From Streptomyces actinomycinicus (GTDB lineage: Bacteria > Actinomycetota > Actinomycetes > Streptomycetales > Streptomycetaceae), in NCBI RefSeq assembly GCF_016741775.1, contig NZ_JAERRK010000037.1, positions 1 to 35,468 of the forward strand: a stretch of DNA of 35,468 nucleotides. The letters run 5' to 3'. The notes below the pieces were generated by a model that saw only the letters and a list, made by a program, of their open reading frames with translations, ran no database searches and had not been told where the DNA came from. The stretch's first letter is position 1; each line of letters starts with the position of its first letter. This document shows positions 18,004 to 25,972 of the stretch, piece by piece. The position numbers were made by a program, and so were the translations under genes.

Positions 18004-20592
18004 TCAGAACAGGCTCAACAGGGCCTCGGCCGGGTCCGTGAGGCTACCCTCTCCGCCCGGGAGGGGCAGTTCGAACCACACCGTCTTGCCGCGAGGGGTC
18101 CTGCGGGAGCCCCACGCCGCGCTGAGCAGTCCGACCAACTGCAGACCGCGTCCCCCCTCGTCGGTGTCCCGGGCCCGCCGACGCCGTGGCTGGACCAGTC
18201 CGGAGTCCCAGACCTCGCAGACCAGCGTGCGGTCCAGCAGCAGCCGTAGCCGGATGTCTCCCTCGCCGTACCGCAGCGCGTTCGTCACCAGCTCGCTGAC
18301 CAGGAGTTCCGCCGTGTCGACCAAGGGCTCCAGGTCCCAGGACAGCAGCTGGCCGCGGGCGTACTCGCGGGCCCGGCCCACGCTGCGCGGCTCACGGGGC
18401 AGGGTCCAGTCCCCCACGGAGTCGGCGGGCAGGCCCTGCACCCGGGCCATCAGCAGGGCGATGTCGTCCTCGCCGTGGTGCGTGTCGAGGGTGTTGAGGA
18501 CGTGGTCGCAGACGTCCTCCAGGGGCCGGGTGGGGTCCGTCAGCGCGCCCACGAAGGCCTGGAGCCCCTCGTCCAGCGGATGGTCGCGGGACTCGACCAG
18601 TCCGTCCGTGTAGAGCGCCAGCAGCGCGCCCTCCGGGAGTTCGACCTCCACCTCCTCGAACGGCTCGCCGCCCACCCCGAGCGGCATGCCGGGCGGCACG
18701 TCGAGCATCAGCGCCGACTCGCCGGGTTCGACCAGCACCGGCGGGAGGTGGCCGGCGTTGGCGAACGTACATCGTCTGGTCACGGCGTCGTACACGGCGT
18801 ACACGCAGGTCGCGAGGTACACCTCGGAGAGGTCGACGTCGCGGGGCTGCCGGGCGGTGCGGGTGGCCTGCTGGACCCCGCCGGGCGTGCCGAGTCCGCG
18901 TGCGATCTCGTCCAGCGCCGAGAGCACCTCCGCCGGTTCGAGGTCGAGCAGGGCCAAGGTCCTCACGGCCGTCCGGAGTTCACCCATCGCGACGGCCGCT
19001 CGCAGGCCCCGGCCCATGACGTCCCCGACGACCAGAGCCGTACGGTGACCGGGCAGTTCGATGACGTCGAACCAGTCGCCGCCGACCTCGGTCGCCGCGT
19101 TGCCCGGCAGGTAGCGGCAGGCGATGTCCAGGCCGGACGCCTCGGGGTCGCCGGGCGGGAGCAGGGACCGTTGCAGTATCAACGCCCGTTCGTGCTCGCG
19201 GCGGTAGAGGCGGGCGTTGTCGATGCAGACCGCCGCGCGGGCGGCCAGCTCCACGGCGAGGTCCCGGTCGCGGTCGCCGAACGGTTCGCTGCCCTTCGTC
19301 CGGGCGAACTGCGCGAGTCCTACGACCGTGTCGTGGGCGACCATCGGCACGGCCAGCGAGGACTGCACGAGACCGCCCTCCTCGGGGGGCACGTGCTGCG
19401 GGCGGGCGGTGCGCAGGGCGTCCGCGCAGGGCGAGTTGAACGGGAAGTGGTGGACCGCGCCGACCTCGACGGGTTCCCCGGAGCCGCTGAACGGGGCGCC
19501 GGAGACGGCGCTGGCGAAGGCGACGCGGCGGAGTTCGGCGCTGCCGTCGGCGAGGCCGGGCGGGGTCTCGTCGCCGGCCAGCAGACCCTGGTAGAGGTCG
19601 ACGGTGGCGAGGTCGCAGAAGCCGGGGACGACCACGTCGAGGAGTTCGCGGGCCGTGGTCTCCAGGTCGAGCGAGTTCCCTATGCGGGCGCCTGCCTCGT
19701 TGAGCAGGGCCAGGTTGCGCCGGGCCGCGGCCGCCTCGCGGGCGGCGGCGCGCCGGGCGGTGATGTCAGTGCCGAGCCAGGCGATGCCGATGGGCCGGCC
19801 GCTGCCGCTGTGCACGCGGTAGAGGTTGACGGACCAGTGCCGGCGTTCCTCGGAGCCGGGGACGTAACCGGTGACGTGCATGTCGGTGATGGAATCGCCG
19901 GACTCCAGCACCCGCCGCAGGGTGGCCGAAACCCGCTCGGCCTCGGGGCGCGGGAGATAGTCGTGAACTCCCTTGCCGCGGTGGTCGTCCGGGGATCCTC
20001 CGAAGATGGAGGCGAATCGCATGTTGGCGCGACGGATCCGGAGGTCGAGGTCGATCAACAGGAAGCCGAAGGGGGATTGACCGAAAATCGCCTGCGAGGC
20101 GGCGAGATCGGTCTCGATGCTGCGCAGCGTGCGGACGTCCACGACGATGCAGACGGCGGCCTTCTCACCCTCGGCCGTGCGGGTCGGCATGACGTAGACC
20201 TCGGCCAGGCCCTCTTCGCCGCGGATGCCGTCCGGCCGGTCCGGCATCCGGAAGGGCACCACGCCGGTCCACTCGCGCCCGTCGAGGATTTCGGCCATCT
20301 TCCGCTGGCCGCGCACCCGGAGGTCGGGGTCGACGAAGGCCTCTATGGGGTCCATGCCGACGGCGTGTTCTGCGGGGATGCCGAAGAGCTGCTCGGCGCG
20401 CAGACTCCATTGGTCGACGAGCCCGCCGGGGCTGATGGAGAAGGAGGCGACCCTGATGTAGTCGTAGATCGAACCGGGCGGACTGCTCTGCCACATGGCG
20501 TCGCCGGGTGCCGCGGCATCCTCCGCGGCCTGACTCCTCGCGCCGTCCGACGGGTCCTCGGACTCCGTGGCCTTCGCTGGTATCTCGCTCAC
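18004..20592 (-). CDS. PAS-PAS-GAF-PP2C phosphatase with C-terminal HATPase domain
   Basis: Cytoplasmic sensor-type serine phosphatase of the RsbU/SpoIIE class, 862 residues. Two PAS domains (about 50-150 and 165-285) and a GAF domain (about 295-465) precede the PP2C domain (about 475-690). That domain has the metal-binding motifs VGGDWFD (near 504), VGDVMGRG, ANAGHLPP and YTDGLVE. A histidine-kinase-like ATPase domain (about 720-858, N-box SELVTNALRYGEG) resembles RsbW anti-sigma kinases. Phosphatase and kinase in one chain suggest it both phosphorylates and dephosphorylates STAS anti-anti-sigma partners. GTG 20592 is chosen because GGAGGGGAC lies eight bases upstream; the frame is open far beyond, but that part overlaps other genes. 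Input signal unknown. Confidence 0.93.
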   Translation of the reverse strand: MSEIPAKATESEDPSDGARSQAAEDAAAPGDAMWQSSPPGSIYDYIRVASFSISPGGLVDQWSLRAEQLFGIPAEHAVGMDPIEAFVDPDLRVRGQRKMAEILDGREWTGVVPFRMPDRPDGIRGEEGLAEVYVMPTRTAEGEKAAVCIVVDVRTLRSIETDLAASQAIFGQSPFGFLLIDLDLRIRRANMRFASIFGGSPDDHRGKGVHDYLPRPEAERVSATLRRVLESGDSITDMHVTGYVPGSEERRHWSVNLYRVHSGSGRPIGIAWLGTDITARRAAAREAAAARRNLALLNEAGARIGNSLDLETTARELLDVVVPGFCDLATVDLYQGLLAGDETPPGLADGSAELRRVAFASAVSGAPFSGSGEPVEVGAVHHFPFNSPCADALRTARPQHVPPEEGGLVQSSLAVPMVAHDTVVGLAQFARTKGSEPFGDRDRDLAVELAARAAVCIDNARLYRREHERALILQRSLLPPGDPEASGLDIACRYLPGNAATEVGGDWFDVIELPGHRTALVVGDVMGRGLRAAVAMGELRTAVRTLALLDLEPAEVLSALDEIARGLGTPGGVQQATRTARQPRDVDLSEVYLATCVYAVYDAVTRRCTFANAGHLPPVLVEPGESALMLDVPPGMPLGVGGEPFEEVEVELPEGALLALYTDGLVESRDHPLDEGLQAFVGALTDPTRPLEDVCDHVLNTLDTHHGEDDIALLMARVQGLPADSVGDWTLPREPRSVGRAREYARGQLLSWDLEPLVDTAELLVSELVTNALRYGEGDIRLRLLLDRTLVCEVWDSGLVQPRRRRARDTDEGGRGLQLVGLLSAAWGSRRTPRGKTVWFELPLPGGEGSLTDPAEALLSLF

Positions 20593-20716
20593 GCGAACCG
20601 TCCCCTCCAGCTCACCGCACCCGGCACCGGTCACCGGGGGCGGCTGCCCGCAGTATCCAGCACTACGGCGCCGCACGACACGGTGTTCACGATCACAGCT
20701 CGGTCCAGGTGTTTTT

Positions 20717-20734
20717 CGGACCGGTCCGTGACAA
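20717..20734 (-). promoter_or_regulatory. Palindrome overlapping a possible -35 upstream of the phosphatase gene
   Basis: A perfect 12-base palindrome CGGACCGGTCCG (20717-20728) abuts TTGTCA on the minus strand (20734-20729). It lies about 125 bases upstream of the GTG. No matching -10 at normal spacing was found, so this is only a candidate operator. Confidence 0.3.
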
Positions 20735-20863
20735 CACTTCCACTCTTCTAACCAGGGAACACACCGCCGAATCACCCAGTCACGGACCGCGTGCGCCCCC
20801 GGCGCGCACGGCGGACGGCGCACCGGCGGTCGTACACCCCCCGCTCCGGCGGATGCTCCGGCC

Positions 20864-21292
20864 TCAGCCCGGCACCGCCAGCTCGAACCAGACGGTCTTT
20901 CCGGTCGGTCCGGGCCGGGTGCCCCAGCGGCGCGAGGACCCGGCGACCAGCTGGAGGCCGCGTCCGCTCTCGTCCTCGGGGTGCGCGGCCCGCTCGCGGG
21001 GCGGGTCCGGGAGCGGGTCGGAGACCTCGACCCGCAGCGCGCCGTCGAGGCCGGCGGGTCGGACGAGCCGTACCCCGATGGGCCCGGTGGCATGCCGCAG
21101 GGAGTTGGTGACCAGTTCGCTGACGAGCAGCGCGGCCAGGTCGGCGAGGCAGTCGAGGTGCCAGCCGTGCAACTGGCGGCGGACCGCGGCGCGGGCGGTG
21201 CGCACGGCACCCGGTTCCGCGGGAAAGGTCCACTCGGCGCAGTCGCCATCGGTGTCGATCACGCCGATCACTTCCCAGGCCAGTGAGCCCAC
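20864..21292 (-). CDS. RsbW-like ATP-binding protein (anti-sigma kinase family)
   Basis: A 142-residue HATPase_c domain protein of the family that is abundant in Streptomyces and includes anti-sigma factor kinases. The N-box is ELVTNSLRHA (about 59-68), followed by DESGRGLQLV (about 112-121) and the closing GKTVWFEL strand. The same end is found in the HATPase domain of the neighbouring phosphatase. The frame opens at GTG 21292, which has a poor ribosome site. GTG 21262 (residue 11) follows GGGAAG by eight bases and may be the real start, giving 132 residues. It lies 271 bases upstream of the phosphatase gene on the same strand. Partner proteins are unknown. Confidence 0.88.
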   Translation of the reverse strand: MGSLAWEVIGVIDTDGDCAEWTFPAEPGAVRTARAAVRRQLHGWHLDCLADLAALLVSELVTNSLRHATGPIGVRLVRPAGLDGALRVEVSDPLPDPPRERAAHPEDESGRGLQLVAGSSRRWGTRPGPTGKTVWFELAVPG

Positions 21293-21323
21293 CCATGTCC
21301 GGTTTCATGGGGTTAATGGGCAC

Positions 21324-21329
21324 ATACCC
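21324..21329 (-). promoter_or_regulatory. Possible SigB-type -10 element
   Basis: GGGTAT on the minus strand matches the -10 half of the stress sigma factor (SigB group) consensus in Streptomyces and lies 31 bases before GTG 21292. The -35 half (GNNT) is not evident at 14-16 bases, so support is weak. Confidence 0.25.
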
Positions 21330-21528
21330 GATATCCCGCGGGCAGTACCGCGTAAGAGGGCGCACTGTGGCACGAACGGCGTACGAGGCGCTTCCCGGCG
21401 GGTGGCGAGCGCCGGATCGAGTGGTCGGCGCAGTCATCTCGAGGGGGCTCCGGACCGAGAGGAGCGCCGGGGCATCGGCGGCCCTCTCTTCGGCCGGTGC
21501 GCGGGACTACGCTCGGCCGGTCAGCGGA

Positions 21529-21957
21529 CTACGCCGGACCGAGCGGCGGCAGCTCGGCCAGCTCTCGCACCGCCGGTACGTCCTGGTCGAGCCAGGGCAC
21601 GTCCCAGAGTTCCCCGGCGTCGAGCCAGCGCAGCGCGTCGTGGTCCTCCAGGGGCCGGGGCGCGGGCGAACCGGGACGCAGCCGGGCGGTCCACACCTGG
21701 AGCACGTACGGCGCGCGCAGCTGCCACTCCCCCGGCACGCGGGCGATCGTTTCGGCGTCGACGCCGAGTTCCTCGCGCAGTTCGCGCACGAGCGCGTCCT
21801 CGGGCCGCTCGCCGGCCTCGACCTTGCCGCCGGGCAGTTCCCAGCGGCCGGCCAGGTCGGCGGGCGCGCTGCGGCGGGCGGCGAGCAGGCGGCTGCCGTC
21901 GAGCAGGGCGGCTCCCACCACCACGATGCGTTCCGCTTCGGGCGTCGTACGCGTCAT
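21529..21957 (-). CDS. Nudix hydrolase, MutT-like
   Basis: Hydrolyses a nucleoside diphosphate linked to another moiety, possibly cleaning oxidised nucleotides such as 8-oxo-dGTP. The 142-residue protein has a complete Nudix box: Gly44, Glu50, Arg58, Glu59, Glu62, Glu63, Gly65, in GGKVEAGERPEDALVREL followed by REELGV. WELPGGK just before it is typical of MutT. No purine-rich ribosome site precedes ATG 21957 (the upstream bases are CCCTCC), so it may be leaderless. Stand-alone gene, 236 bases from its nearest same-strand neighbour downstream. Exact substrate unknown. Confidence 0.93.
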   Translation of the reverse strand: MTRTTPEAERIVVVGAALLDGSRLLAARRSAPADLAGRWELPGGKVEAGERPEDALVRELREELGVDAETIARVPGEWQLRAPYVLQVWTARLRPGSPAPRPLEDHDALRWLDAGELWDVPWLDQDVPAVRELAELPPLGPA

Positions 21958-21987
21958 GGAGGGGAGCCTACGGGAGGGCGCGGCTGG

Positions 21988-22179
21988 TCAGTTCCGCGAG
22001 CCGTCCCCGTTCTGGCCGATGCGCTCGACCCAGTACAGCTGCTTGTGTCCGCGGTCGTCGAGGCTGTCGGCGATCTTCTGCGCCTCTGCGCGGGTCGCGT
22101 ACCGGCCGACGCGGTAGCGATTGCCGTTGTCGTCCTGCCGTATCACGATCCAGGGCAGGGAGACCGTGCCCTCACTCAT
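21988..22179 (-). CDS. 63-residue SPOR-like protein
   Basis: A short protein (MSEGTVSLPWIVIRQDDNGN...) whose central part, RYRVGRYATRAEAQKIADSL, resembles the repeat unit of SPOR-type domains; similar small proteins occur widely in Streptomyces. No signal peptide or membrane segment. ATG 22179 is preceded by GGTGGGGGA; the frame extends upstream to 22293 but with low-complexity sequence. It ends 30 bases before the Nudix gene start on the same strand, so the two may share a transcript. Function unknown; it may bind peptidoglycan only if exported, which the sequence does not indicate. Confidence 0.8.
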   Translation of the reverse strand: MSEGTVSLPWIVIRQDDNGNRYRVGRYATRAEAQKIADSLDDRGHKQLYWVERIGQNGDGSRN

Positions 22180-22492
22180 GTCCCCCACCGCCCGCGGTCC
22201 TTCTCGCACCACCTCACCCGTCTCCCTTCCCGGGCCCCCGTCGCGCCCCGCCTGAGGAAACCGCAATCCGCATATGCCCGAGCGTACGCCCAACCTTCAC
22301 GCAGCGAATACGCCTTTTCACAAAGAGGTACGCAACCAGCCAGAACGCCGGGGGCGCACGGGGCCGAATGCGCCGTCGTGAACTCCGCTGCCTCGGGTCG
22401 AGGACATACCGGCCAACCCGGGATCACCTGGGAGAACGGCCTGATTACTGCGGCCCGCCGGGTGCCGGCGACGGGCGGGAAACCGTGCTGTC

Positions 22493-22516
22493 CACCCCTG
22501 CGGGCGCGCAGGGGTG
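22493..22516. terminator. Perfect 10-bp hairpin downstream of the GntR gene
   Basis: CACCCCTGCG (22493-22502) pairs with CGCAGGGGTG (22507-22516) across a GGCG loop. It lies about 180 bases after the GntR stop, in the 513-base gap 22180-22692 that otherwise shows no gene. It probably ends the GntR transcript; no T-run. Confidence 0.5.
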
Positions 22517-22576
22517 TGCGCTACCTCACGCGGGGGACGTGTGAACGCACGTCCGACTCCCGCCAGGGCCGCAGAC

Positions 22577-22637
22577 CGGCCGCCGGGACCTGTGCCGCGG
22601 TCGCCGCACATCGGCCGCCGGGGCCTGTGCCGCGGTC
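22577..22637. repeat. 26-bp direct repeat in the GntR 3' region
   Basis: The segment 22577-22602 recurs at 22612-22637 with 25 of 26 bases identical (one A to G change), start to start 35 bases. Both contain CCTGTGCCGCGGTC. It lies just after the GntR stop; no coding role. Confidence 0.85.
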
Positions 22638-22692
22638 ACCGTACGGGCGGCCGGCGGGCGGCGCGGCAGCGGCGGCCGGGCCGGTGCCCGCG

Positions 22693-23445
22693 TCACTTCA
22701 CGGGCAGGTGGTAGGCGACGCGGTAGCGATCGGCCGGGATCACCACGTCGGCGGTCTCCACCGGGCGGCCGGAGGCGAAGTACGTGCGCTGGACGACCAG
22801 GACCACGTGGCCGGGGACGCCGCCGAGCAGGTGCAGTTCCTCGGCGAGGCCGGGGCGGGCACCGACCTCCTCCGTGACGTTGTCCACGACGACGTCGATG
22901 GCCCCCATGCGCTCGACCACACCCATCCCGCCGAGCGGCCCTTCCTCCGGCAGCATCACCGGACTGCGGCCGGTGACGGCGAGGGGTTCCCAGGAGGTGG
23001 AGAGCATCATGGGCTCGCCGCCGTCCCGGAACAGGTACTTGGTGCGCATGACCCGGTCACCGGCCTGGATCGCGAGCCGCTCGGCGATGGCCGCGCCGGC
23101 CTCCGTCTGCTCGCTGCTGGACTCCCAGGTGCCACGGACGGCGGCGTCGGCCTGCTCCTGCCGGAAGGGGGTCGCGCCGCCGGACGGACGGAATCCGGAG
23201 CGGGCCACCCGCCTGGGCACCGGCCGCTCACGCACGTACGTCCCCGACCCGGAGCGGCCCTCGACCAGTCCCTCGGCCATCAGCACCTTGCGGGCCTCGA
23301 GGGCGACCGTGTCCGAGACGCCGTACTCCTCGCGGATGCGGGCCTGGGAAGGGAGCCGGGTGTGGGGTGGGAGTGAACCGTCGACGATCTTCTTGCGGAG
23401 ATCACCCGCGACGCGCAGGTACGCCGGCTGCTCACCGAAAGTCAC
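22693..23445 (-). CDS. GntR-family (HutC/UTRA) transcriptional regulator
   Basis: DNA-binding regulator of 250 residues. The N-terminal winged helix-turn-helix (about 8-72: PAYLRVAGDLRKKI, LPSQARIREEYGVS, GLVEGRSGSGTYV) is of GntR type. A UTRA effector domain fills about 95-245 and usually binds sugars, amino acids or similar small ligands. Length is typical. GTG 23445 follows GGGAG by seven bases. A GntR-type operator core (GTCTGTAC) lies 20 bases upstream, which suggests self-control. The neighbouring serpin-like gene, read away from it, may share that control. Ligand unknown; it does not look like DasR-specific sequence. Confidence 0.93.
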   Translation of the reverse strand: MTFGEQPAYLRVAGDLRKKIVDGSLPPHTRLPSQARIREEYGVSDTVALEARKVLMAEGLVEGRSGSGTYVRERPVPRRVARSGFRPSGGATPFRQEQADAAVRGTWESSSEQTEAGAAIAERLAIQAGDRVMRTKYLFRDGGEPMMLSTSWEPLAVTGRSPVMLPEEGPLGGMGVVERMGAIDVVVDNVTEEVGARPGLAEELHLLGGVPGHVVLVVQRTYFASGRPVETADVVIPADRYRVAYHLPVK

Positions 23446-23464
23446 TGGCCGCTCCCATCAGTTT

Positions 23465-23472
23465 GTACAGAC
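23465..23472 (-). promoter_or_regulatory. Candidate GntR/HutC operator
   Basis: GTCTGTAC (minus strand) matches the GYNTRNAC-type half-conserved octamer bound by HutC-subfamily GntR regulators, and TGTACA within it is self-complementary. Placed just before the ribosome site of the GntR gene, it could block its promoter. Assignment is by motif and position only. Confidence 0.4.
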
Positions 23473-23556
23473 AGCAACAGCCTGGCAACCGTGGGTTGTG
23501 CCATGCAAGCAAAGGCCAGAGAATCACTCGATGTGATGCATGCGGGTGGGGAAGGC

Positions 23557-23586
23557 TTTACCCAGGCACTTTCTTCCCCGTATAGG
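23557..23586 (+). promoter_or_regulatory. Candidate promoter for the serpin-like gene
   Basis: TTTACC (23557-23562) and TATAGG (23581-23586) are separated by 18 bases and read toward the serpin-like gene. This would give a leader of about 280 bases, which contains no convincing gene. The 23446-23870 gap otherwise holds only the GntR operator candidate. Confidence 0.35.
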
Positions 23587-23870
23587 GGTGCTCACGCCGA
23601 GGTGCACACGTCCGGGGGGCCACCCACGGCGAACGGTGACGCCCGCGGCGGCCGAGCCCGTGGACGGAGCCGGGGGAAGGCCCCGACTCGGGTGGCTGGA
23701 ACGGCCCTTGTCGCTGGTGAGGGCTCGGAGCAGGGGGCGTGGACACCGGTACGGTGCTGCGGGGATGAGCCGCGCGGCCGGCACTGCGCGTATGGGAGAG
23801 CGCGGCGCAGTCAGCGAATTGTGAACGGGGATGAGCAAGACATGACCAAGGCCTCCGGAGAGGGCAACGA

Positions 23871-25100
23871 GTGAGCAAGGTGACCGAGGAGTCCGTCCGG
23901 CGCGTGAACGGGCTGACGGCCCGCTGGGCACACGCCCTGTCCGAGGGCGCGGCGTTCTCGGCGCCGGGCGTCTGGCCCCTGCTGGCCTTCCTGGCCGACG
24001 GTGCGGCGGGACCCGCGCGCGCGGAGCTGGCCGGCGCCCTGGGGGTGCCCGCCGAGCAGGCGGCCGGTGCCGCACGGGAGCTGCTGGCGGGACTGGCGTC
24101 GGTGTCCGGGCTGGATGCGGCACTCGGCCTGTGGACGTACCACGGGCTGCCGCTGCGCGAGGAGTGGCGGGCCGGTCTGCCCGCCGGAACCCACGGGGTG
24201 TTCGGGGACGACCTCGTCACCGCGCAGGAACGGCTGGACGCCTGGGCTGCCGAGCGGACCGGCGGGCTGGTCGAGCGCATGCCGGTGACACTCACCCGCG
24301 ATGCCCGGATGGTGCTCGCCACCGCCCTCGCGCTGCGCACCGAGTGGCGGCAGCCCTTCAGCGAACTGCCGCTGTGGCCCGACTCCGGCCCCTGGCAGGG
24401 CCGTAGCCTCCGCGGACTGCACCGGCGCAGCGTACGGCCGGACCGGGTGGGGGTCACGGGCACCCCGGACGGCTTCGTCACCGCGCTGACGGTGCCCGGT
24501 GACAACGGCATCGACGTCCATCTGGTGCTGGGCGAGGAGCGGATGACGCCCGGTCAGGTGCTGGCGGCCGGTGTCGGGGTCGTGGAGCGCAGTCTGCCGC
24601 TGTCCGGGGGCGGCACGCTGTCGCACGGGCATGTGGGTCCCGGCCTGCACGTCCAGCAGCAGCCGGCCGTCGCGCCCGAGCCGACGACGCTGGAGGTGCA
24701 GACGGTGGCGTACGAGGTACGGGCCGACCACGATCTGCTCGCCCTGCCGGGCCTCTTCGGCCTCACGTCGGCGGCGGACGTCCAGGCCGCCCACTTCCCG
24801 GGCGTGAGCGCCTACCCGCTGGCCGTCGGGGAGGCCCGCCAGTCGGCCGTGGCCCAGTTCGGGGCGCGGGGCTTCCGGGCGGCGGCGGTCACGGCGGCCA
24901 TGCCCGTGGCGGCCGGCGGGGTCCCGGAGTACCGCTACGAGACCACCGTCGTCCGCGTCGCCTTCGACCGTCCCTTCGGCTTCCTCGCGGCCGACCGCGA
25001 GTCCCGTCTCGTGCTGATGGCGGGCTGGGTCACCGAGCCGGCGCCGTACCCGGTCGGGAACCTCGGCCCGGCTGTCCCGCCCCCGCCGCCCGGCAGCTGA
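23871..25100 (+). CDS. Serpin-fold protein
   Basis: A 409-residue protein with serpin organisation: helical N-terminal region (APGVWPLLAFLADGAAGPAR resembles the conserved helix B start), central sheet segments, and near the C-terminus a hinge-like stretch GFRAAAVTAAMPVAAGG (334-350) followed by the serpin signature FDRPFGFLAADRES...LMAGWV (365-386). Serpins trap serine or cysteine proteases by insertion of the reactive loop; the Ala-rich hinge would permit inhibition. P1 cannot be assigned. No signal peptide, so it should act inside the cell. GTG 23871 is preceded by GGAGAGG at normal distance, and its GTGA overlaps the stop of a ten-codon frame. A Pro-rich tail ends the protein. Confidence 0.85.
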   Translation: MSKVTEESVRRVNGLTARWAHALSEGAAFSAPGVWPLLAFLADGAAGPARAELAGALGVPAEQAAGAARELLAGLASVSGLDAALGLWTYHGLPLREEWRAGLPAGTHGVFGDDLVTAQERLDAWAAERTGGLVERMPVTLTRDARMVLATALALRTEWRQPFSELPLWPDSGPWQGRSLRGLHRRSVRPDRVGVTGTPDGFVTALTVPGDNGIDVHLVLGEERMTPGQVLAAGVGVVERSLPLSGGGTLSHGHVGPGLHVQQQPAVAPEPTTLEVQTVAYEVRADHDLLALPGLFGLTSAADVQAAHFPGVSAYPLAVGEARQSAVAQFGARGFRAAAVTAAMPVAAGGVPEYRYETTVVRVAFDRPFGFLAADRESRLVLMAGWVTEPAPYPVGNLGPAVPPPPPGS

Positions 25101-25105
25101 GACGG

Positions 25106-25139
25106 GCCCGGCAGGTGTGCCGTCTCCCCGGGGCCGGGC
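25106..25139. terminator. Hairpin between convergent serpin-like and thioesterase genes
   Basis: GCCCGGC (25106-25112) pairs with GCCGGGC (25133-25139) around a 20-base loop, in the 52-base gap between two convergent stops. It may terminate both transcripts. No T-run. Confidence 0.45.
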
Positions 25140-25152
25140 GGAGATGTGGTCG

Positions 25153-25923
25153 TCAACCGGCGGCCGTCAGTTGTTCCTTGATCGCGCGTGTCAGCGCTTC
25201 GTGCTGGTCGACCAGGTAGAAGTGACCGCCGGGGAAGACCCGTAGCTGGAACTCCCGGGGGGTCACGTCGGCCCAGGACGCCATGTCGTGGGCGGACATG
25301 GACGGGTCACCGTCGCCGACGTACGCGTGGACGGGGCAGTCGACCGGGGCGGGGTCGCGCGGTCCGTAGGTGCCCACCACGGTGAAGTCCGCCCGGATCG
25401 CGGGCAGGACGAGTTCGCGCAGGTCCGGGTCGTCGAGCAGCCGGGTGTCGGTTCCGCCGAGCCGCTGCAGTTCGGCGACCAGTGCCTCGTCCCCCTGTTC
25501 GTGGAGGCGGCGCGGGGTCAGCCGGTGCGGGGCCTTGCGGCTGGAGACGTGGAGGGCGGCGGGCCGTACGCCGTGCTCTCGCTGCAGCCGCAGCGCCACC
25601 TCGTAGGCGAGCGAGGCACCCATGCTGTGGCCGAACAGCGTCACCGGTACGTCCGCCGACGGCAGCAGCGCGGCGGTGACGTGGTCGGCGAGGGCGTCCA
25701 TGCTGTCGACGCACGGGTCGGCCAGCCGGTCGTGGCGTCCCGGGTACCGTGTCACGAGGACCTCCGTGCCCTCGCCGAAGGCGCCGCCCCAGGCGTGGTA
25801 GAAGCTCGCGGAGCCGCCCGCGTGCGGCAGGACCACCAGCCGGCGGCGCGCCGCCTCCCCGAACACCCCGTACCTGCGGAACCAGCGGTCGCTGCCGACG
25901 GTCGTCCGCACGCTGTCACCCAT
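25153..25923 (-). CDS. Type II thioesterase of the peptide synthetase cluster
   Basis: External editing thioesterase that removes wrong acyl groups from carrier proteins of peptide synthetases. From ATG 25923 it has 256 residues. The alpha/beta-hydrolase triad is visible: Ser100 in FGHSMGA, an Asp in YVGDGDPSMS (204 or 206) and His234 in PGGHFYL. VVLPHAGGSASFY (30-42) is typical of the GrsT/TEII family. ATG 25923 is chosen over an ATG at 25938 because GAGGTGGGGA lies just upstream. It is the last gene of a minus-strand run and follows the serA-like gene by 49 bases. It marks the left end of the cluster as seen here. Confidence 0.95.
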   Translation of the reverse strand: MGDSVRTTVGSDRWFRRYGVFGEAARRRLVVLPHAGGSASFYHAWGGAFGEGTEVLVTRYPGRHDRLADPCVDSMDALADHVTAALLPSADVPVTLFGHSMGASLAYEVALRLQREHGVRPAALHVSSRKAPHRLTPRRLHEQGDEALVAELQRLGGTDTRLLDDPDLRELVLPAIRADFTVVGTYGPRDPAPVDCPVHAYVGDGDPSMSAHDMASWADVTPREFQLRVFPGGHFYLVDQHEALTRAIKEQLTAAG

Positions 25924-25972
25924 TCGTCCCCACCTCATCGGTTTCTGTTGCGCGCGCGGCCCGGCTCACCGT

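Noticed and set aside
20593..21249. Extension of the phosphatase gene to a 1081-residue protein
   Set aside because: It would overlap the RsbW-like gene in another phase and the added sequence has no domain; GTG 20592 has a strong ribosome site.
23540..23824. A 94-codon plus-strand gene between the GntR and serpin-like genes
   Set aside because: No ribosome site, an Arg/Gly/Pro-rich translation, and it ends in a different phase from the serpin-like gene; treated as leader.
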